This document shows, piece by piece, positions 1 through 8,366 of a DNA stretch of 64,000 nucleotides. Both the position numbers and the translations under genes were made by a program. Origin of the DNA: Alcanivorax limicola (GTDB lineage Bacteria > Pseudomonadota > Gammaproteobacteria > Pseudomonadales > Alcanivoracaceae); NCBI RefSeq assembly GCF_019931215.1, contig NZ_JAIOUB010000001.1:682001-746000 (forward strand), read 5' to 3'. Positions within the stretch are counted from its first letter, which is position 1; every line of letters starts with the position of its first letter. The notes beneath the pieces were generated by a model. The model worked only from the letters and a program-made list of their open reading frames with translations. It made no database searches and was not told where the DNA came from.

Positions 1-97
1 CGCCGTTTCGCGCGGTGGAAACCGGATAGGTCACCGTAGCGCCCTGCCCGTCATCAAAGGTCAGCGTCTGTTGCGAAAGGGAAATCTGGATGTGCAT
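1..97 (-). CDS. L,D-transpeptidase (YkuD family), N-terminal fragment
   Basis: Only the first 32 codons are inside the window; the gene runs off the left edge. The peptide begins MHIQISLSQQTLTFDD and continues into YPVSTARNG. This resembles the first strands of YkuD L,D-transpeptidase domains, which cross-link peptidoglycan stem peptides or attach lipoproteins to the wall. There is no signal peptide before the domain, so it may be a cytoplasmic-start variant like those common in pseudomonads. The catalytic His/Cys region lies outside the window, so the assignment rests on the N-terminal pattern only. It follows psrA on the same strand with a 13-nt gap and may be co-transcribed with it. Confidence 0.55.
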   Translation of the reverse strand, partial: MHIQISLSQQTLTFDDGQGATVTYPVSTARNG

Positions 98-110
98 TGG
101 CAAATCAGTA

Positions 111-737
111 TCAGGCCCGGATGCCGCCCACGATAAACGGCAACAGGCGCTGGGTCACGTCCGCCGCGCTCAACTCGGTGTCGAAATCGCTTTTACACAG
201 CGCGCGCAGGGAATCCATGCTGGACATGGCAAATACGGTGGCACCGAGGCCAAAGTGTACTCGCCAGAACAGCTCCAGCGGTGGCACATCCGGCACCGCT
301 TTGGCCAACAATGTCAGAAAGCGATTGAACACGTCACCGTATTGCTCACGGATAAAGCGTCGAAGATGTCCCTGGGCCTGGGTGTAGGCCAGGCCGGAGA
401 GGCGAAAGAACAGCGCCAGGCGCTCGGGACTGCTGCCGTGAGCCCCCAGTGCGGTGCGCGACATCATGCGTAGCAGCCGCTCCAGGTCGGGAGTTTCCCC
501 ATCTGCCGCAAGCTGCGCCATGCTGGCACCCAGCTCCGCGCAGAACGGCGCCAGAAAACGCTCGAAGATCGCCTGAATCAGGGCTTCTTTGGACCCGAAG
601 TGGTAATTGACTGCGGCCAGATTGACACCGGCCTTGCTGGTGATGGCCCGAAGACTGGTTTCAGCGAAGCCCTTCTCGGCAAATAGCACCTCCGCCGTAT
701 CCAGAATCCGTTCCACCGTACCCGACTGCGCCGCCAT
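111..737 (-). CDS. psrA: TetR-family fatty-acid-responsive regulator PsrA
   Basis: A 208-residue TetR regulator. Residues 6-60 form the helix-turn-helix domain, including FAETSLRAITSKAGVN and VNYHFGSKEALIQAIF. This is almost word for word the Pseudomonas PsrA N terminus, a repressor released by long-chain fatty acids that controls beta-oxidation and rpoS in pseudomonads. I chose the ATG at 737 because MAAQSGTVERIL aligns with PsrA starts and a GGGGA motif sits upstream; a longer reading needs a TTG start inside the operator. A perfect PsrA-type palindrome at 804-817 suggests autorepression. The neighbourhood (lexA, topA nearby) matches the psrA-lexA-topA region of Pseudomonas. In an alkane or lipid degrader this would be a central fatty-acid sensor. 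Confidence 0.9.
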   Translation of the reverse strand: MAAQSGTVERILDTAEVLFAEKGFAETSLRAITSKAGVNLAAVNYHFGSKEALIQAIFERFLAPFCAELGASMAQLAADGETPDLERLLRMMSRTALGAHGSSPERLALFFRLSGLAYTQAQGHLRRFIREQYGDVFNRFLTLLAKAVPDVPPLELFWRVHFGLGATVFAMSSMDSLRALCKSDFDTELSAADVTQRLLPFIVGGIRA

Positions 738-794
738 GCCTGTGTCCCCGCCTCTCCGCACCATGACTGCCCGGCAGAGAATCACCGAGGCATA

Positions 795-817
795 CAAACG
801 TTTCAAACATATGTTTG
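795..817. promoter_or_regulatory. PsrA operator upstream of psrA
   Basis: CAAACATATGTTTG at 804-817 is a perfect 14-bp palindrome fitting the published PsrA motif (C/G)AAAC-N2-4-GTTT(G/C). It is preceded by an overlapping half-palindrome CAAACGTTTC at 795-804. The pair lies 58-80 bp upstream of the psrA ATG, where it could occlude the promoter. Autoregulation is inferred from position and family knowledge. Confidence 0.72.
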
Positions 818-852
818 CAAGGCATCGCTGTCAAGGAAAGGGGCAACCAGGT

Positions 853-1521
853 CTAGACGCTGGGCGGCAGATTGTCCGAGCGCTCCGGCATTTTGCTGTG
901 GGCGCGGAAGACGATATCAAACGCCTCGTCCACCGAATCAGTGATCGAGAACAGCTCGAGATCCGCCGCACTGATACAGCCCTCGTCCAGCATGCGCTCG
1001 CTCATCCAGTCCACCAGGCCCGCCCAGAAGGCACTGCCGAACAGGACGATGGGGAACGGCGCTGTCTTGCCGGTCTGCACCAGTGTCAGTGCCTCGAACA
1101 GCTCATCCATGGTACCAAAGCCGCCAGGAAAGACGACAAAGCCGACCGCATGTTTGACGAACATCAGTTTGCGCACGAAGAAGTAGCGGAAATTGATGCC
1201 CAGATCCTGATACAGATTGGCACTCTGTTCATGGGGCAGGGAAATATTCAGGCCGATAGAGCAGGAGGCCTTGCCAAACGCACCGCGGTTGGCCCCTTCC
1301 ATGATGCCGGGCCCGCCGCCGGTGAGCACGTTCAGGCCCTCTTCAGAAAAACGCGCCGCCAGCGTTTCCGCATCACGGTAATAAGGCGATTCCTCGCCCA
1401 GTCGCGCACTGCCGAAGATGGTGACTGACGGGCCTATGTCCGCCAGCTTGTCGATGCCATCCACCAGCTCCGACTGGATTCGCAGTACACGCCATGCTTC
1501 ACGTATCCGACTTTCTTCCAT
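853..1521 (-). CDS. LOG-family nucleotide 5'-monophosphate nucleosidase (TIGR00730)
   Basis: 222 residues with a Rossmann-like fold. The two LOG signatures are clear: GGGPGIMEGANRG at residues 68-80 and PGGFGTMDE at 132-140. Family members hydrolyse the N-glycosidic bond of nucleotide monophosphates; plant homologues activate cytokinins (LOG), and bacterial ones act in purine turnover. Bacterial annotation as lysine decarboxylase is a known error for this family. It starts with ATG at 1521, 14 nt after the stop of the DUF6586-like gene, so it is probably the last gene of a topA-DUF6586-LOG transcript. Substrate preference cannot be read from sequence. Confidence 0.85.
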   Translation of the reverse strand: MEESRIREAWRVLRIQSELVDGIDKLADIGPSVTIFGSARLGEESPYYRDAETLAARFSEEGLNVLTGGGPGIMEGANRGAFGKASCSIGLNISLPHEQSANLYQDLGINFRYFFVRKLMFVKHAVGFVVFPGGFGTMDELFEALTLVQTGKTAPFPIVLFGSAFWAGLVDWMSERMLDEGCISAADLELFSITDSVDEAFDIVFRAHSKMPERSDNLPPSV

Positions 1522-1534
1522 GTTTGTTCAGCCT

Positions 1535-2071
1535 CTACCACTCGTCAGAATAAGGGGCACTCTCTTCCAGCACGACGGCCACACGGTCGATCGCTGCCGC
1601 CAGTCGAGACAGGTCGCCGTCCGCCAGTGGCGCATAGGGATCTTCCGCCGCAATCGCCAGACGCTGGCCCTGTTCGGCCTGGGGCTGCGGGCGCCGTGCC
1701 ATGCCGGCGGCACCGAAGGCCCCCATCACTTGCGCATCCAGCCACGCCAGCGGATCGCGCTGGTCAGCCCGCGCCCGCGCCACCAGATTCAGCTCCGGCG
1801 ACTCGACGTCGGCAGCACGAAACTGTGCCTCCAGCGCAGCCAGACTCAGCAACGGGTCACAACCGGCTACGCTGTAGCTTTTTGCTGCCTGGCGCACCAG
1901 CCCTACCAGCACACTGTAGGCATGAAAGATGACAGCGCCACGTAACGCCAGTTGCTGCCCCGGCGCGGCACCGTTCTGCTTCGCCTGCCGCAACAGCGTC
2001 AGACTCTCACGGGCGAACCAGAGCCTTTCGCGCAGCCCGCTGGTACCGCTTTCGCGCACCATTCTCGACAT
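1535..2071 (-). CDS. DUF6586-like conserved hypothetical protein
   Basis: 178 residues with no signal peptide or membrane segment. It is mostly helical and rich in Ala, Arg and Leu (for example RERLWFARESLTLLRQAK near the N terminus). Small proteins of this kind sit next to topA in pseudomonads, and DUF6586 is the family I think it belongs to; function unknown. It starts 3 nt after the topA stop codon on the same strand, so translation is probably coupled to topA. Its conserved position suggests a housekeeping link to DNA topology or SOS neighbours, but that is inference only. Confidence 0.65.
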   Translation of the reverse strand: MSRMVRESGTSGLRERLWFARESLTLLRQAKQNGAAPGQQLALRGAVIFHAYSVLVGLVRQAAKSYSVAGCDPLLSLAALEAQFRAADVESPELNLVARARADQRDPLAWLDAQVMGAFGAAGMARRPQPQAEQGQRLAIAAEDPYAPLADGDLSRLAAAIDRVAVVLEESAPYSDEW

Positions 2072-2074
2072 GGC

Positions 2075-4828
2075 TCAGTCCTTCTTCGCTGCGGCTTTCT
2101 TTGCCGGCGCCTTTTTCTTTACGGCTTTCTTTTTCACTGCTTTTTTCTTGGCTGCGGCTTTTTTCTTCGCCGGTTTCTTCTCTGCGCTCTTGTCCTCGAC
2201 TTGCCAACGGTCGTCACGATAGAAGGCAGCCCATCCTGTCGCCTTACCGTCGACCTCGGTCATCACATACTGTTCCCGCGCCTTGCGGCTGAAACGCAGC
2301 ACCGCCTTGTTGCCCTTGGAATCCGTGGCAGGTGCTTCAGCAAGGTACAGGTGTTTGGGGTCCAGCTTGTCCTTGACCGACTGCACCTCTTCCACCAGCG
2401 GTGCGCGGGTTTCCCGGTTTTTGGGGAACTGGCTGGCCGCCATGAACAACCCCGAGGCGCCGTCGCGCAGCAGGTAATAGTCATCCACCTTTTCGCACTT
2501 CAGATGCGGCATCGGCACCGGGTCAGCCCGCGGTGGCGCAGGTTCACCGTTGCGCAACAACTTGCGGGTATTGCCACATTCATCGTTGGTGCATTTGAAG
2601 AATTTGCCGAACCGGCCCGTGCGCAACTCCATATCGCTGCCGCACTTCTCACACTCCAGCACCGGACCGTCATAGCCCTTGATGCGGAATTCGCCCTGCT
2701 CGACCACATAACCGGCACAGTCCGGGTTATTCCCGCAGATGTGCAGTTTGCGCTTTTCATCCAGCAGGTAGCTGTCCATGGCCGTACCGCACAACGGGCA
2801 ACGACGCTTGCGGCGCTGCTCCAGCGCTTCCGCCTCGTCATCATCGGCACTGACCGCTTCTTCGCCCGGCAACAGGTTCAGGGTCGCTGTGCAGCGTTCT
2901 TTCGGTGGCAGGTTGTACCCCGAACAGCCCAGGAACACGCCTGTCGAGCCGGTGCGGATCTGCATGTGACGGCCGCACTTGGGGCACGCTACGTCCGTGT
3001 CGGTCGGCAGATTGGCACGCATGCCGCCCTGCGCCAGCTTGCCCGCCGCTTCGCCCTGAGCGGCTTCCAGCCGACGGACAAAATCCGCGTAGAACTCATC
3101 CAGCACATCACGCCACTTGCGTTCGCCAGCGGCGACCTTGTCCAGGGTTTCTTCCATGCTGGCCGTAAAACCGTAATCCATCAGGTTCGGAAACGATTCC
3201 ATCAGGCGATCCGTCACGATATCGCCCATCTTCTCCGCATAGAAACGGCGGTTATCCTGGCGCACATAGCCGCGATCCTGGATCGTCGAGATAATCGCAG
3301 CGTAGGTGGACGGGCGGCCGATGCCACGCTTCTCCAGCTCCTTCACCAGACTCGCTTCGGTATAGCGCGCCGGCGGCTTGGTAAAGTGCTGAGTCGTATC
3401 AATCTTCGTAATCTTCAGCGTATCGCCCTGCTCCAGCGCGGGCAGGACCACGTCCTCCTGCCCCTTGCGGGACATCGGCGGCAGGATGCGCGTCCAGCCG
3501 TCGAACTTGAGAATACGCCCCTTGGCCTTGAGCTCGTACTCGCCACTGCGGGCCGTGATCGTGCTGCTGAGATACTCCGCCGGGGGCATCTGGCAGGCGA
3601 TGAACTGGTTGCGGATCAGCTCATACAGCCGCTTCGCATCACGCTCCATGTCCGTGAGTGATTCCGCCGTCCGTTGCACATCCGAGGGGCGAATGGCTTC
3701 GTGGGCTTCCTGGGCACCATCACGGCTGGAATAGCTGATCGGCTTTTCCGGCAGGTAACGCTCACCCAGCTCCGCCACAATCCACTTGCGGCAGGTTTCC
3801 ACCGCGTCGGCGCTGAGGTTAGTGGAATCCGTCCGCATATAAGTGATATGACCGGCTTCGTACAGGCGCTGCGCCATGGTCATGGTTTTCTTGACGCCGT
3901 AGCCCAGCCGCGTACTGGCGGCCTGCTGCAAGGTCGAGGTAATGAACGGCGCCGACGGCTTCGAGCGTGTCGGCCGGTCTTCGCGACCCACCACTTCCAG
4001 CTTGCCCGCCTGTTTCAGATCGGCTTCGGCACGCCGGGCATCCGCTTCGTTATCCGGCCTGAACGCCTTGTCGCCGCTGCGGGCAAGTGCCAGACGCACG
4101 TCTTCACCGGCAGGCGCACGGGTGTCGGTATGCAGCTCCCAGTATTCTTCCGGGTTGAACGCACGAATCTCGCGCTCACGCTCCACCACCAGCTCCACCG
4201 CCACGGACTGAACGCGACCGGCAGACAGGCCCCGGGCAATCTTGTCCCACAGCAGCGGGGACACCATGAAGCCCACCACGCGATCCAGAAAACGCCGCGC
4301 CTGCTGGGCTTCCACCCGGTGCATGTCCAGCTTGCCCGGCTGCTTGAACGCATCCTTGATGGCCTTGCTGGTGATCTCGTTGAACACCACCCGATCAAAC
4401 CGGGTGTCTTCGCCGCCAATGACTTCCCGCAGGTGCCAGGCAATCGCCTCCCCCTCGCGGTCAAGGTCAGTGGCCAGGTAGATGCGGTCGGCCTTGGCCG
4501 CCAGACGCTTGAGCTCGTCGATCACCTTTTCCTTGCCAGGCAGGATCTCATAGCGCGCATCCCAACCCTTGTCCGGATCGACGCCCATGCGGTTTACCAG
4601 CTGGTCGCGGGCCTTCTTCTGCTTGTGCCGGGCACGCTCCTCCGGGGGCAACGAACGGGTATAGGCCGCCTCTTTTGCCCGCTCGGCCGGGCTGGTCCTG
4701 GCGCCGCCGCTGACCGGCAGATCACGCACATGGCCGACACTGGACTTGACGATAAAGTCGTCGCCCAGGTACCGGTTGATGGTCTTGGCCTTGGCCGGAG
4801 ACTCGACAATTACTAGCGATTTTCCCAT
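2075..4828 (-). CDS. topA: DNA topoisomerase I
   Basis: 917-residue type IA topoisomerase that relaxes negative supercoils. The TOPRIM domain opens at residue 3 ([14 protein letters not shown]), with the acidic DLDREGE motif at 121-127. The catalytic Tyr330 is in ITYMRTDS. Three C-terminal zinc-ribbon modules carry CPKCG, CPLCG and CEKCG pairs. The protein ends in a Lys/Ala-rich tail of about 35 residues resembling histone H1 or bacterial AlgP-like tails, which probably adds non-specific DNA binding. I chose the ATG at 4828 because [13 protein letters not shown] is the family start; upstream codons are not conserved. It leads the operon with the DUF6586-like and LOG genes and is divergent from the universal stress gene across about 264 bp. 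Confidence 0.97.
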   Translation of the reverse strand: MGKSLVIVESPAKAKTINRYLGDDFIVKSSVGHVRDLPVSGGARTSPAERAKEAAYTRSLPPEERARHKQKKARDQLVNRMGVDPDKGWDARYEILPGKEKVIDELKRLAAKADRIYLATDLDREGEAIAWHLREVIGGEDTRFDRVVFNEITSKAIKDAFKQPGKLDMHRVEAQQARRFLDRVVGFMVSPLLWDKIARGLSAGRVQSVAVELVVEREREIRAFNPEEYWELHTDTRAPAGEDVRLALARSGDKAFRPDNEADARRAEADLKQAGKLEVVGREDRPTRSKPSAPFITSTLQQAASTRLGYGVKKTMTMAQRLYEAGHITYMRTDSTNLSADAVETCRKWIVAELGERYLPEKPISYSSRDGAQEAHEAIRPSDVQRTAESLTDMERDAKRLYELIRNQFIACQMPPAEYLSSTITARSGEYELKAKGRILKFDGWTRILPPMSRKGQEDVVLPALEQGDTLKITKIDTTQHFTKPPARYTEASLVKELEKRGIGRPSTYAAIISTIQDRGYVRQDNRRFYAEKMGDIVTDRLMESFPNLMDYGFTASMEETLDKVAAGERKWRDVLDEFYADFVRRLEAAQGEAAGKLAQGGMRANLPTDTDVACPKCGRHMQIRTGSTGVFLGCSGYNLPPKERCTATLNLLPGEEAVSADDDEAEALEQRRKRRCPLCGTAMDSYLLDEKRKLHICGNNPDCAGYVVEQGEFRIKGYDGPVLECEKCGSDMELRTGRFGKFFKCTNDECGNTRKLLRNGEPAPPRADPVPMPHLKCEKVDDYYLLRDGASGLFMAASQFPKNRETRAPLVEEVQSVKDKLDPKHLYLAEAPATDSKGNKAVLRFSRKAREQYVMTEVDGKATGWAAFYRDDRWQVEDKSAEKKPAKKKAAAKKKAVKKKAVKKKAPAKKAAAKKD

Positions 4829-5092
4829 CAGCTCTCTTACTCGGATGCGGATATTCAGGTGCCTGCGGGCCTGTGCCATGGCAGGCGTTCAGCCGTCCCA
4901 AAGGCCGCCTATTTACGCAAGCGTTTGCGGTCAAGGTCAAGGAACCTGTTTTTCGGGCCCTTTCCAGCCCCCGTCCCGGCCCCCATCCTGCCCCCCGTTT
5001 CAGGCAGGCTGAAAAACGTCTTTTCCCGGATTCTTTGCCAGACCGCGCCAGCTGTGCTACATCATGGAGACAGGTGCCGCGGAGGTGTGTCA

Positions 5093-5533
5093 ATGGGCGG
5101 AACATATAAGGATGTGCTGGTCGCCATCGATGGCAGCGAGGAGTCTCGCTGCGTGCTGTCGCGCGCCGCCGCCATCGTCGACGGGAGCGGCGGCAGGCTG
5201 CATCTGCTGCATGTCATCGAACCCCTGGCGTTGGCTTACGGGGCGGATGTGCCGATGGATGTGACCGATCTCCAGGCCAGCCTGATGCAACAGGCGCGTG
5301 AGAATATCGACCTCTACGCCGGGGAATTCCGGGTGCCGCCGACGCAGGTGCACGTCGAACTGGGCTCCATTGAGAAAACCATCCAGGACAAGGCCGACAT
5401 GCTCGGTGCCGACCTGATCGTCATCGGCAGCCACACCCGCACCGGCCTCGCCCTGTTGCTGGGCTCCACCGCACGGGGTGTGGTACCGGGGGCGCACTGT
5501 GATGTCCTCGCAGTGAAAATCCCCCGCAGCTGA
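5093..5533 (+). CDS. Universal stress protein (UspA family)
   Basis: 146 residues, a single USP domain. It begins YKDVLVAIDGSEES and ends with the nucleotide-binding stretch VIGSHTRTGLALLLGSTA, close to the ATP-binding consensus G-2x-G-9x-G(S/T), with Thr where the second Gly is usual. A strong GGAGGTG ribosome site ends six bases before the ATG at 5093; a longer upstream reading lacks family similarity. Such proteins help survival under starvation, oxidative or envelope stress. It is divergent from topA and convergent with the cNMP-binding gene. Expression control is not evident from the sequence. Confidence 0.88.
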   Translation: MGGTYKDVLVAIDGSEESRCVLSRAAAIVDGSGGRLHLLHVIEPLALAYGADVPMDVTDLQASLMQQARENIDLYAGEFRVPPTQVHVELGSIEKTIQDKADMLGADLIVIGSHTRTGLALLLGSTARGVVPGAHCDVLAVKIPRS

Positions 5534-5559
5534 CTTTTACGGCCTTTCTGTGCGGTCTT

Positions 5560-6219
5560 TCAGGTCAGCTGCATGTTGCCCATGGCTGGCGGCGACTCAT
5601 TCCACTGGCACAGCAGATCGGCCAGCACATGCGCCTGCTGATGCAGGGCATCCAGCTCCTCCTCCGTGCCCTTGGCGCCGGTATACAGTGGCACCTTGCG
5701 CAACTGCGAGACCACCGGATGCTCCGGTTCCTGCATGCGGTTGACCTCCAGCGTCCAGCGGATGTTGTGCACCAGCATGGTGTAAAACGACAGCCGGGTC
5801 CCCAACGAGAAGACACTGGCCGCACGAATATTGCTGAACAACGTGAAATCGATGCGGGCCAGTACAGCCTCCCGGGTCGCATCATCCACACGGATGGTCG
5901 CCGTGCGCGGCGTGCCGCGCAGCATCGCCAGCGTCCCGAACACCTCGCCCGGCGATATGTAATTGAGCACCTGACTGCCCGCCTCACGCTGATCTGCCAT
6001 CACCCCCAACTGCCCCCGCAGCAGGAAATAAAGGTAGTTGTCGTCGTCCCCCTGACGCATCACGACATCACCGGGCTGCGCTACCAGCACATCCGCATGA
6101 TCCAGCAGCAACTGGAATTGCTCGGCGTCCGCTCGCAGCACCTCGTTGAAGAAGGGCACCCCCGCCAGCAAGCCCTTGATACGTTCATCCGGCCAGTCAG
6201 ACCGATTCACCAGCTTCAT
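5560..6219 (-). CDS. Cyclic-nucleotide-binding domain protein
   Basis: 219 residues. The N-terminal half (about 20-135) is a cNMP-binding beta-roll: GVPFFNEVL, PGDVVMRQGDDDNYLYFLLRGQLGV and the phosphate-cassette-like GEVFGTLAMLRGTPRTATIRV. No DNA-binding helix-turn-helix is visible in the C-terminal half, which is helical, so it is not a full CRP/FNR regulator. The ATG at 6219 has an AAGGAAC ribosome site. It is divergent from lexA, sharing about 210 bp that contain the SOS box. A second cNMP-domain protein, fused to rhodanese, lies at 34064. Role unknown; a stand-alone second-messenger sensor is the simplest reading. Confidence 0.75.
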   Translation of the reverse strand: MKLVNRSDWPDERIKGLLAGVPFFNEVLRADAEQFQLLLDHADVLVAQPGDVVMRQGDDDNYLYFLLRGQLGVMADQREAGSQVLNYISPGEVFGTLAMLRGTPRTATIRVDDATREAVLARIDFTLFSNIRAASVFSLGTRLSFYTMLVHNIRWTLEVNRMQEPEHPVVSQLRKVPLYTGAKGTEEELDALHQQAHVLADLLCQWNESPPAMGNMQLT

Positions 6220-6347
6220 TGGTTCCGTTCCTTCATTTATGTATCCCCCCGGAAATCCGGCCGCGGCCAATGCTAGTCGCGGCTGCCCGGCTGTTCAACG
6301 GTCTACCGATGTACGCGCAAATATCTCGACGTGCTGACCAAAGGGCA

Positions 6348-6363
6348 CTGTTCTTTTCGACAG
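6348..6363 (+). promoter_or_regulatory. LexA (SOS) box upstream of lexA
   Basis: CTGTTCTTTTCGACAG matches the CTGT-N8-ACAG LexA consensus exactly at all eight fixed positions. It lies about 70 bp upstream of the lexA start, as expected for autoregulation, and could also affect the divergent cNMP gene. Confidence 0.88.
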
Positions 6364-6431
6364 TATCCATGCTAGCATCTGATCATTAACCGACCAGACA
6401 GGCCGGCAGCACTTAACGTGAGGACGCCACC

Positions 6432-7040
6432 ATGAGTGACAAGCTGACATTCCGCCAGCAGCAGGTACTGGATTGCATTCGCCAGTTTCTCTCCGACACC
6501 GGTATGGCCCCCACCCGGGCGGAGCTCGCCGAGCTCATGGGGTTCCAGTCCAAGAACGCGGCGTCCGATCACTTGCGTGCGCTGGAGCGCAAGGGCTATG
6601 TCCGCCTGCACAATGACCGTTCACGCGGCATCCAGATGCTGGACGCTGCCCTCTGGCCCGAAGATGAGCTGCCGGTCGTCGGCAAAGTGGCCGCCGGCCT
6701 GCCCATCGAAGCCATCGAGAACGTGGAACGCAGTGTGCCGGTGCCCCAGGGCATGTTCCGGCAAAGGCCCACTTACCTGTTGCGCGTTCAGGGCGACAGC
6801 ATGAAGGACGCTGGCATCCTGGATGGTGACCTGATTGCCGTACGCAAGAGCAATATGGCGCGATCCGGACAGATCGTGGTGGCACGCATTGACGACGACG
6901 TCACGGTGAAGACCCTCAAACTGGGGAATGGCAGTGCTACACTGATGCCAGCCAACGACGACTATTCCCCCATCACCGTCGGTGCCGACCAGCTGGTTAT
7001 CGAAGGTATCTTTGTGGGGCTGATACGGGATGCGGTATGA
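6432..7040 (+). CDS. lexA: LexA repressor / self-cleaving SOS regulator
   Basis: 202 residues. The winged-helix DNA-binding domain spans 1-70 (LTFRQQQVLDCI, MAPTRAELAELMGF). The autoproteolysis bond is Ala88-Gly89 in VAAG, and the catalytic dyad is Ser123 (GDSM) and Lys160 (VTVK). It represses SOS genes until RecA filaments stimulate cleavage. The SOS box 70-85 bp upstream supports autoregulation. The gene is followed by a DUF1499 lipoprotein-like gene overlapping by 4 bp (ATGA), not by sulA as in Pseudomonas. That partner may therefore be co-expressed during DNA damage. Confidence 0.97.
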   Translation: MSDKLTFRQQQVLDCIRQFLSDTGMAPTRAELAELMGFQSKNAASDHLRALERKGYVRLHNDRSRGIQMLDAALWPEDELPVVGKVAAGLPIEAIENVERSVPVPQGMFRQRPTYLLRVQGDSMKDAGILDGDLIAVRKSNMARSGQIVVARIDDDVTVKTLKLGNGSATLMPANDDYSPITVGADQLVIEGIFVGLIRDAV

Positions 7041-7522
7041 CCAGATCTGTATTTACCACCCCTCTGCTCTGTGCGGCGCTGCTGCTGGGCCCTGCGCTGA
7101 CATACGCAAACCAACCTGCGCCCGCAGCTGACGTGGAACCGGCGGTGCCTTTTGCGCCCTGCCCGAAAGCCCCTAACTGCGCAGCGACTATTGCCCATAC
7201 GGTAGCCGAACGCCCCGACCGCTTGGTGGAACCGCTGCAGGGCGGCAGCACCCTGGAAGAAAGCCGGAAGCATCTTTCTCAGGTCCTGGATGCACTGCCT
7301 CGCGTCACCTGGGAAAGCCAGGACACACGTTATGTGCATGCCGTATTTACCAGTCGGCTGATGCGCTTCAAGGACGATGTCGCCTTCTGGCTACACGATG
7401 ACGGCCGGATTGATGTGCGCTCGGCCTCACGCGTCGGCTACTGGGATATGGGTGCTAACGCACGACGGATCGAGCAGCTCCGTGACGAGTTGAATGCGGC
7501 AATGCAGCCTCGCACTGAGTGA
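7037..7522 (+). CDS. DUF1499 family secreted protein
   Basis: 161 residues with an N-terminal signal peptide (hydrophobic TTPLLCAALLLGPALTYA, probable cleavage after about residue 24). The DUF1499 domain follows: a Cys pair in FAPCPKAPNC, then conserved DTRYVHAVFTSRLMRFKDDVAF and VRSASRVGYWDMGAN. Family function is unknown; members are periplasmic or thylakoid-lumen-like. It overlaps the lexA stop by 4 bp and so belongs to the lexA transcription unit. tatD follows 9 nt downstream, giving a lexA-DUF1499-tatD operon. Whether it is really SOS-induced depends on the lexA promoter being the only one. Confidence 0.82.
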   Translation: MTRSVFTTPLLCAALLLGPALTYANQPAPAADVEPAVPFAPCPKAPNCAATIAHTVAERPDRLVEPLQGGSTLEESRKHLSQVLDALPRVTWESQDTRYVHAVFTSRLMRFKDDVAFWLHDDGRIDVRSASRVGYWDMGANARRIEQLRDELNAAMQPRTE

Positions 7523-7531
7523 AATACAAAG

Positions 7532-8344
7532 ATGACGGATGAACTGGCTGATATCGGCGTCAATCTCAGCGACAAGCGTTTCGCCAATGACCTTGATGAC
7601 GTCCTGCAGCGGGCGCAGGATGCCGGCGTGCGCTGGCAGCTTGTCACCGGCACCAATCTGGAAAGCAGCCAGCGCGCCGTCGCTCTCAGCGCCGCCCACA
7701 CCAACCTGTTCGCCACCGCCGGCCTGCACCCCCATGAAGCGCGTCATTTCTGCCCGGACATGCTGAGCAGCCTGGCGGCGCTGGCGAAAGACGATGCCGT
7801 GCGCGCTGTCGGCGAAACAGGCCTGGATTTCAACCGCGATTTTTCCCCCCGCCCGGCACAGGAGAATGCCTTCGCCGCGCAACTGGGGCTGGCCGTCGCG
7901 GTGCAGAAACCCGTATTCCTGCATCAGCGCGACGCCCACGAGCGCTTTCTGCCCATCCTGAAAGAGTATCGCGACCAACTACCGGGCGCTGTCGTTCACT
8001 GCTTCACCGGCAGCAAGGAAGAACTGTTCGCCTATCTGGATATGGACTGCCATATCGGCATCACGGGCTGGCTCTGCGATGAGCGACGCGGCGAGCCGCT
8101 GCGCAAGCTGGTGCACAATATTCCTGACCATCGCCTGCTGGTGGAAACCGACAGCCCGTACCTGATCCCGCGAGACTTGCCACACAAGCCGCCGGTCAAG
8201 GGCCGCAACGAGCCGGCCCTGCTGCCCTGGATCGTTCAGCAGTTGGCGGTATGCCGCGACGACACGCCAGCAGCAGTCGCCGGATATACCTATCGCAACA
8301 GCTGCGAACTGTTCAGTATTACGCCGCAGCAGGGTGCCGTGTAG
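7532..8344 (+). CDS. tatD: TatD-family metal-dependent DNase
   Basis: 270 residues, closely resembling E. coli TatD throughout: DIGVNLSDKRFANDLDDV at the start, GLHPHEA, GETGLDFNRDF, a distinctive VVHCFTGSKEE, GITGWLCDERRG and the C-terminal ETDSPYLIPRDL. Known members are 3'-5' exonucleases on single-stranded DNA and RNA, implicated in repair of oxidative damage. As the last gene of the lexA unit, it may be under SOS control, which fits a DNA-repair role (inference). Convergent with the PQQ-propeller lipoprotein gene; no clear terminator was seen in the 22-bp gap. Confidence 0.9.
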   Translation: MTDELADIGVNLSDKRFANDLDDVLQRAQDAGVRWQLVTGTNLESSQRAVALSAAHTNLFATAGLHPHEARHFCPDMLSSLAALAKDDAVRAVGETGLDFNRDFSPRPAQENAFAAQLGLAVAVQKPVFLHQRDAHERFLPILKEYRDQLPGAVVHCFTGSKEELFAYLDMDCHIGITGWLCDERRGEPLRKLVHNIPDHRLLVETDSPYLIPRDLPHKPPVKGRNEPALLPWIVQQLAVCRDDTPAAVAGYTYRNSCELFSITPQQGAV

Positions 8345-8366
8345 GAAAATATCTCTCGGAAACGGC

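Noticed and set aside
72-97. Alternative that the left-edge fragment is a random frame
   Set aside because: The fragment resembles YkuD N termini closely enough to keep, but confidence was lowered since only 32 residues are visible.
1952-3661. Long open frame on the plus strand inside topA (569 codons)
   Set aside because: Mirror of a GC-rich coding strand; no family resemblance, and topA on the other strand is certain.
4893-4940. CGCAAGCGTTTGCG near the topA/USP gap as a PsrA site
   Set aside because: Two mismatches from a palindrome and the AAAC half is not preserved; too weak.
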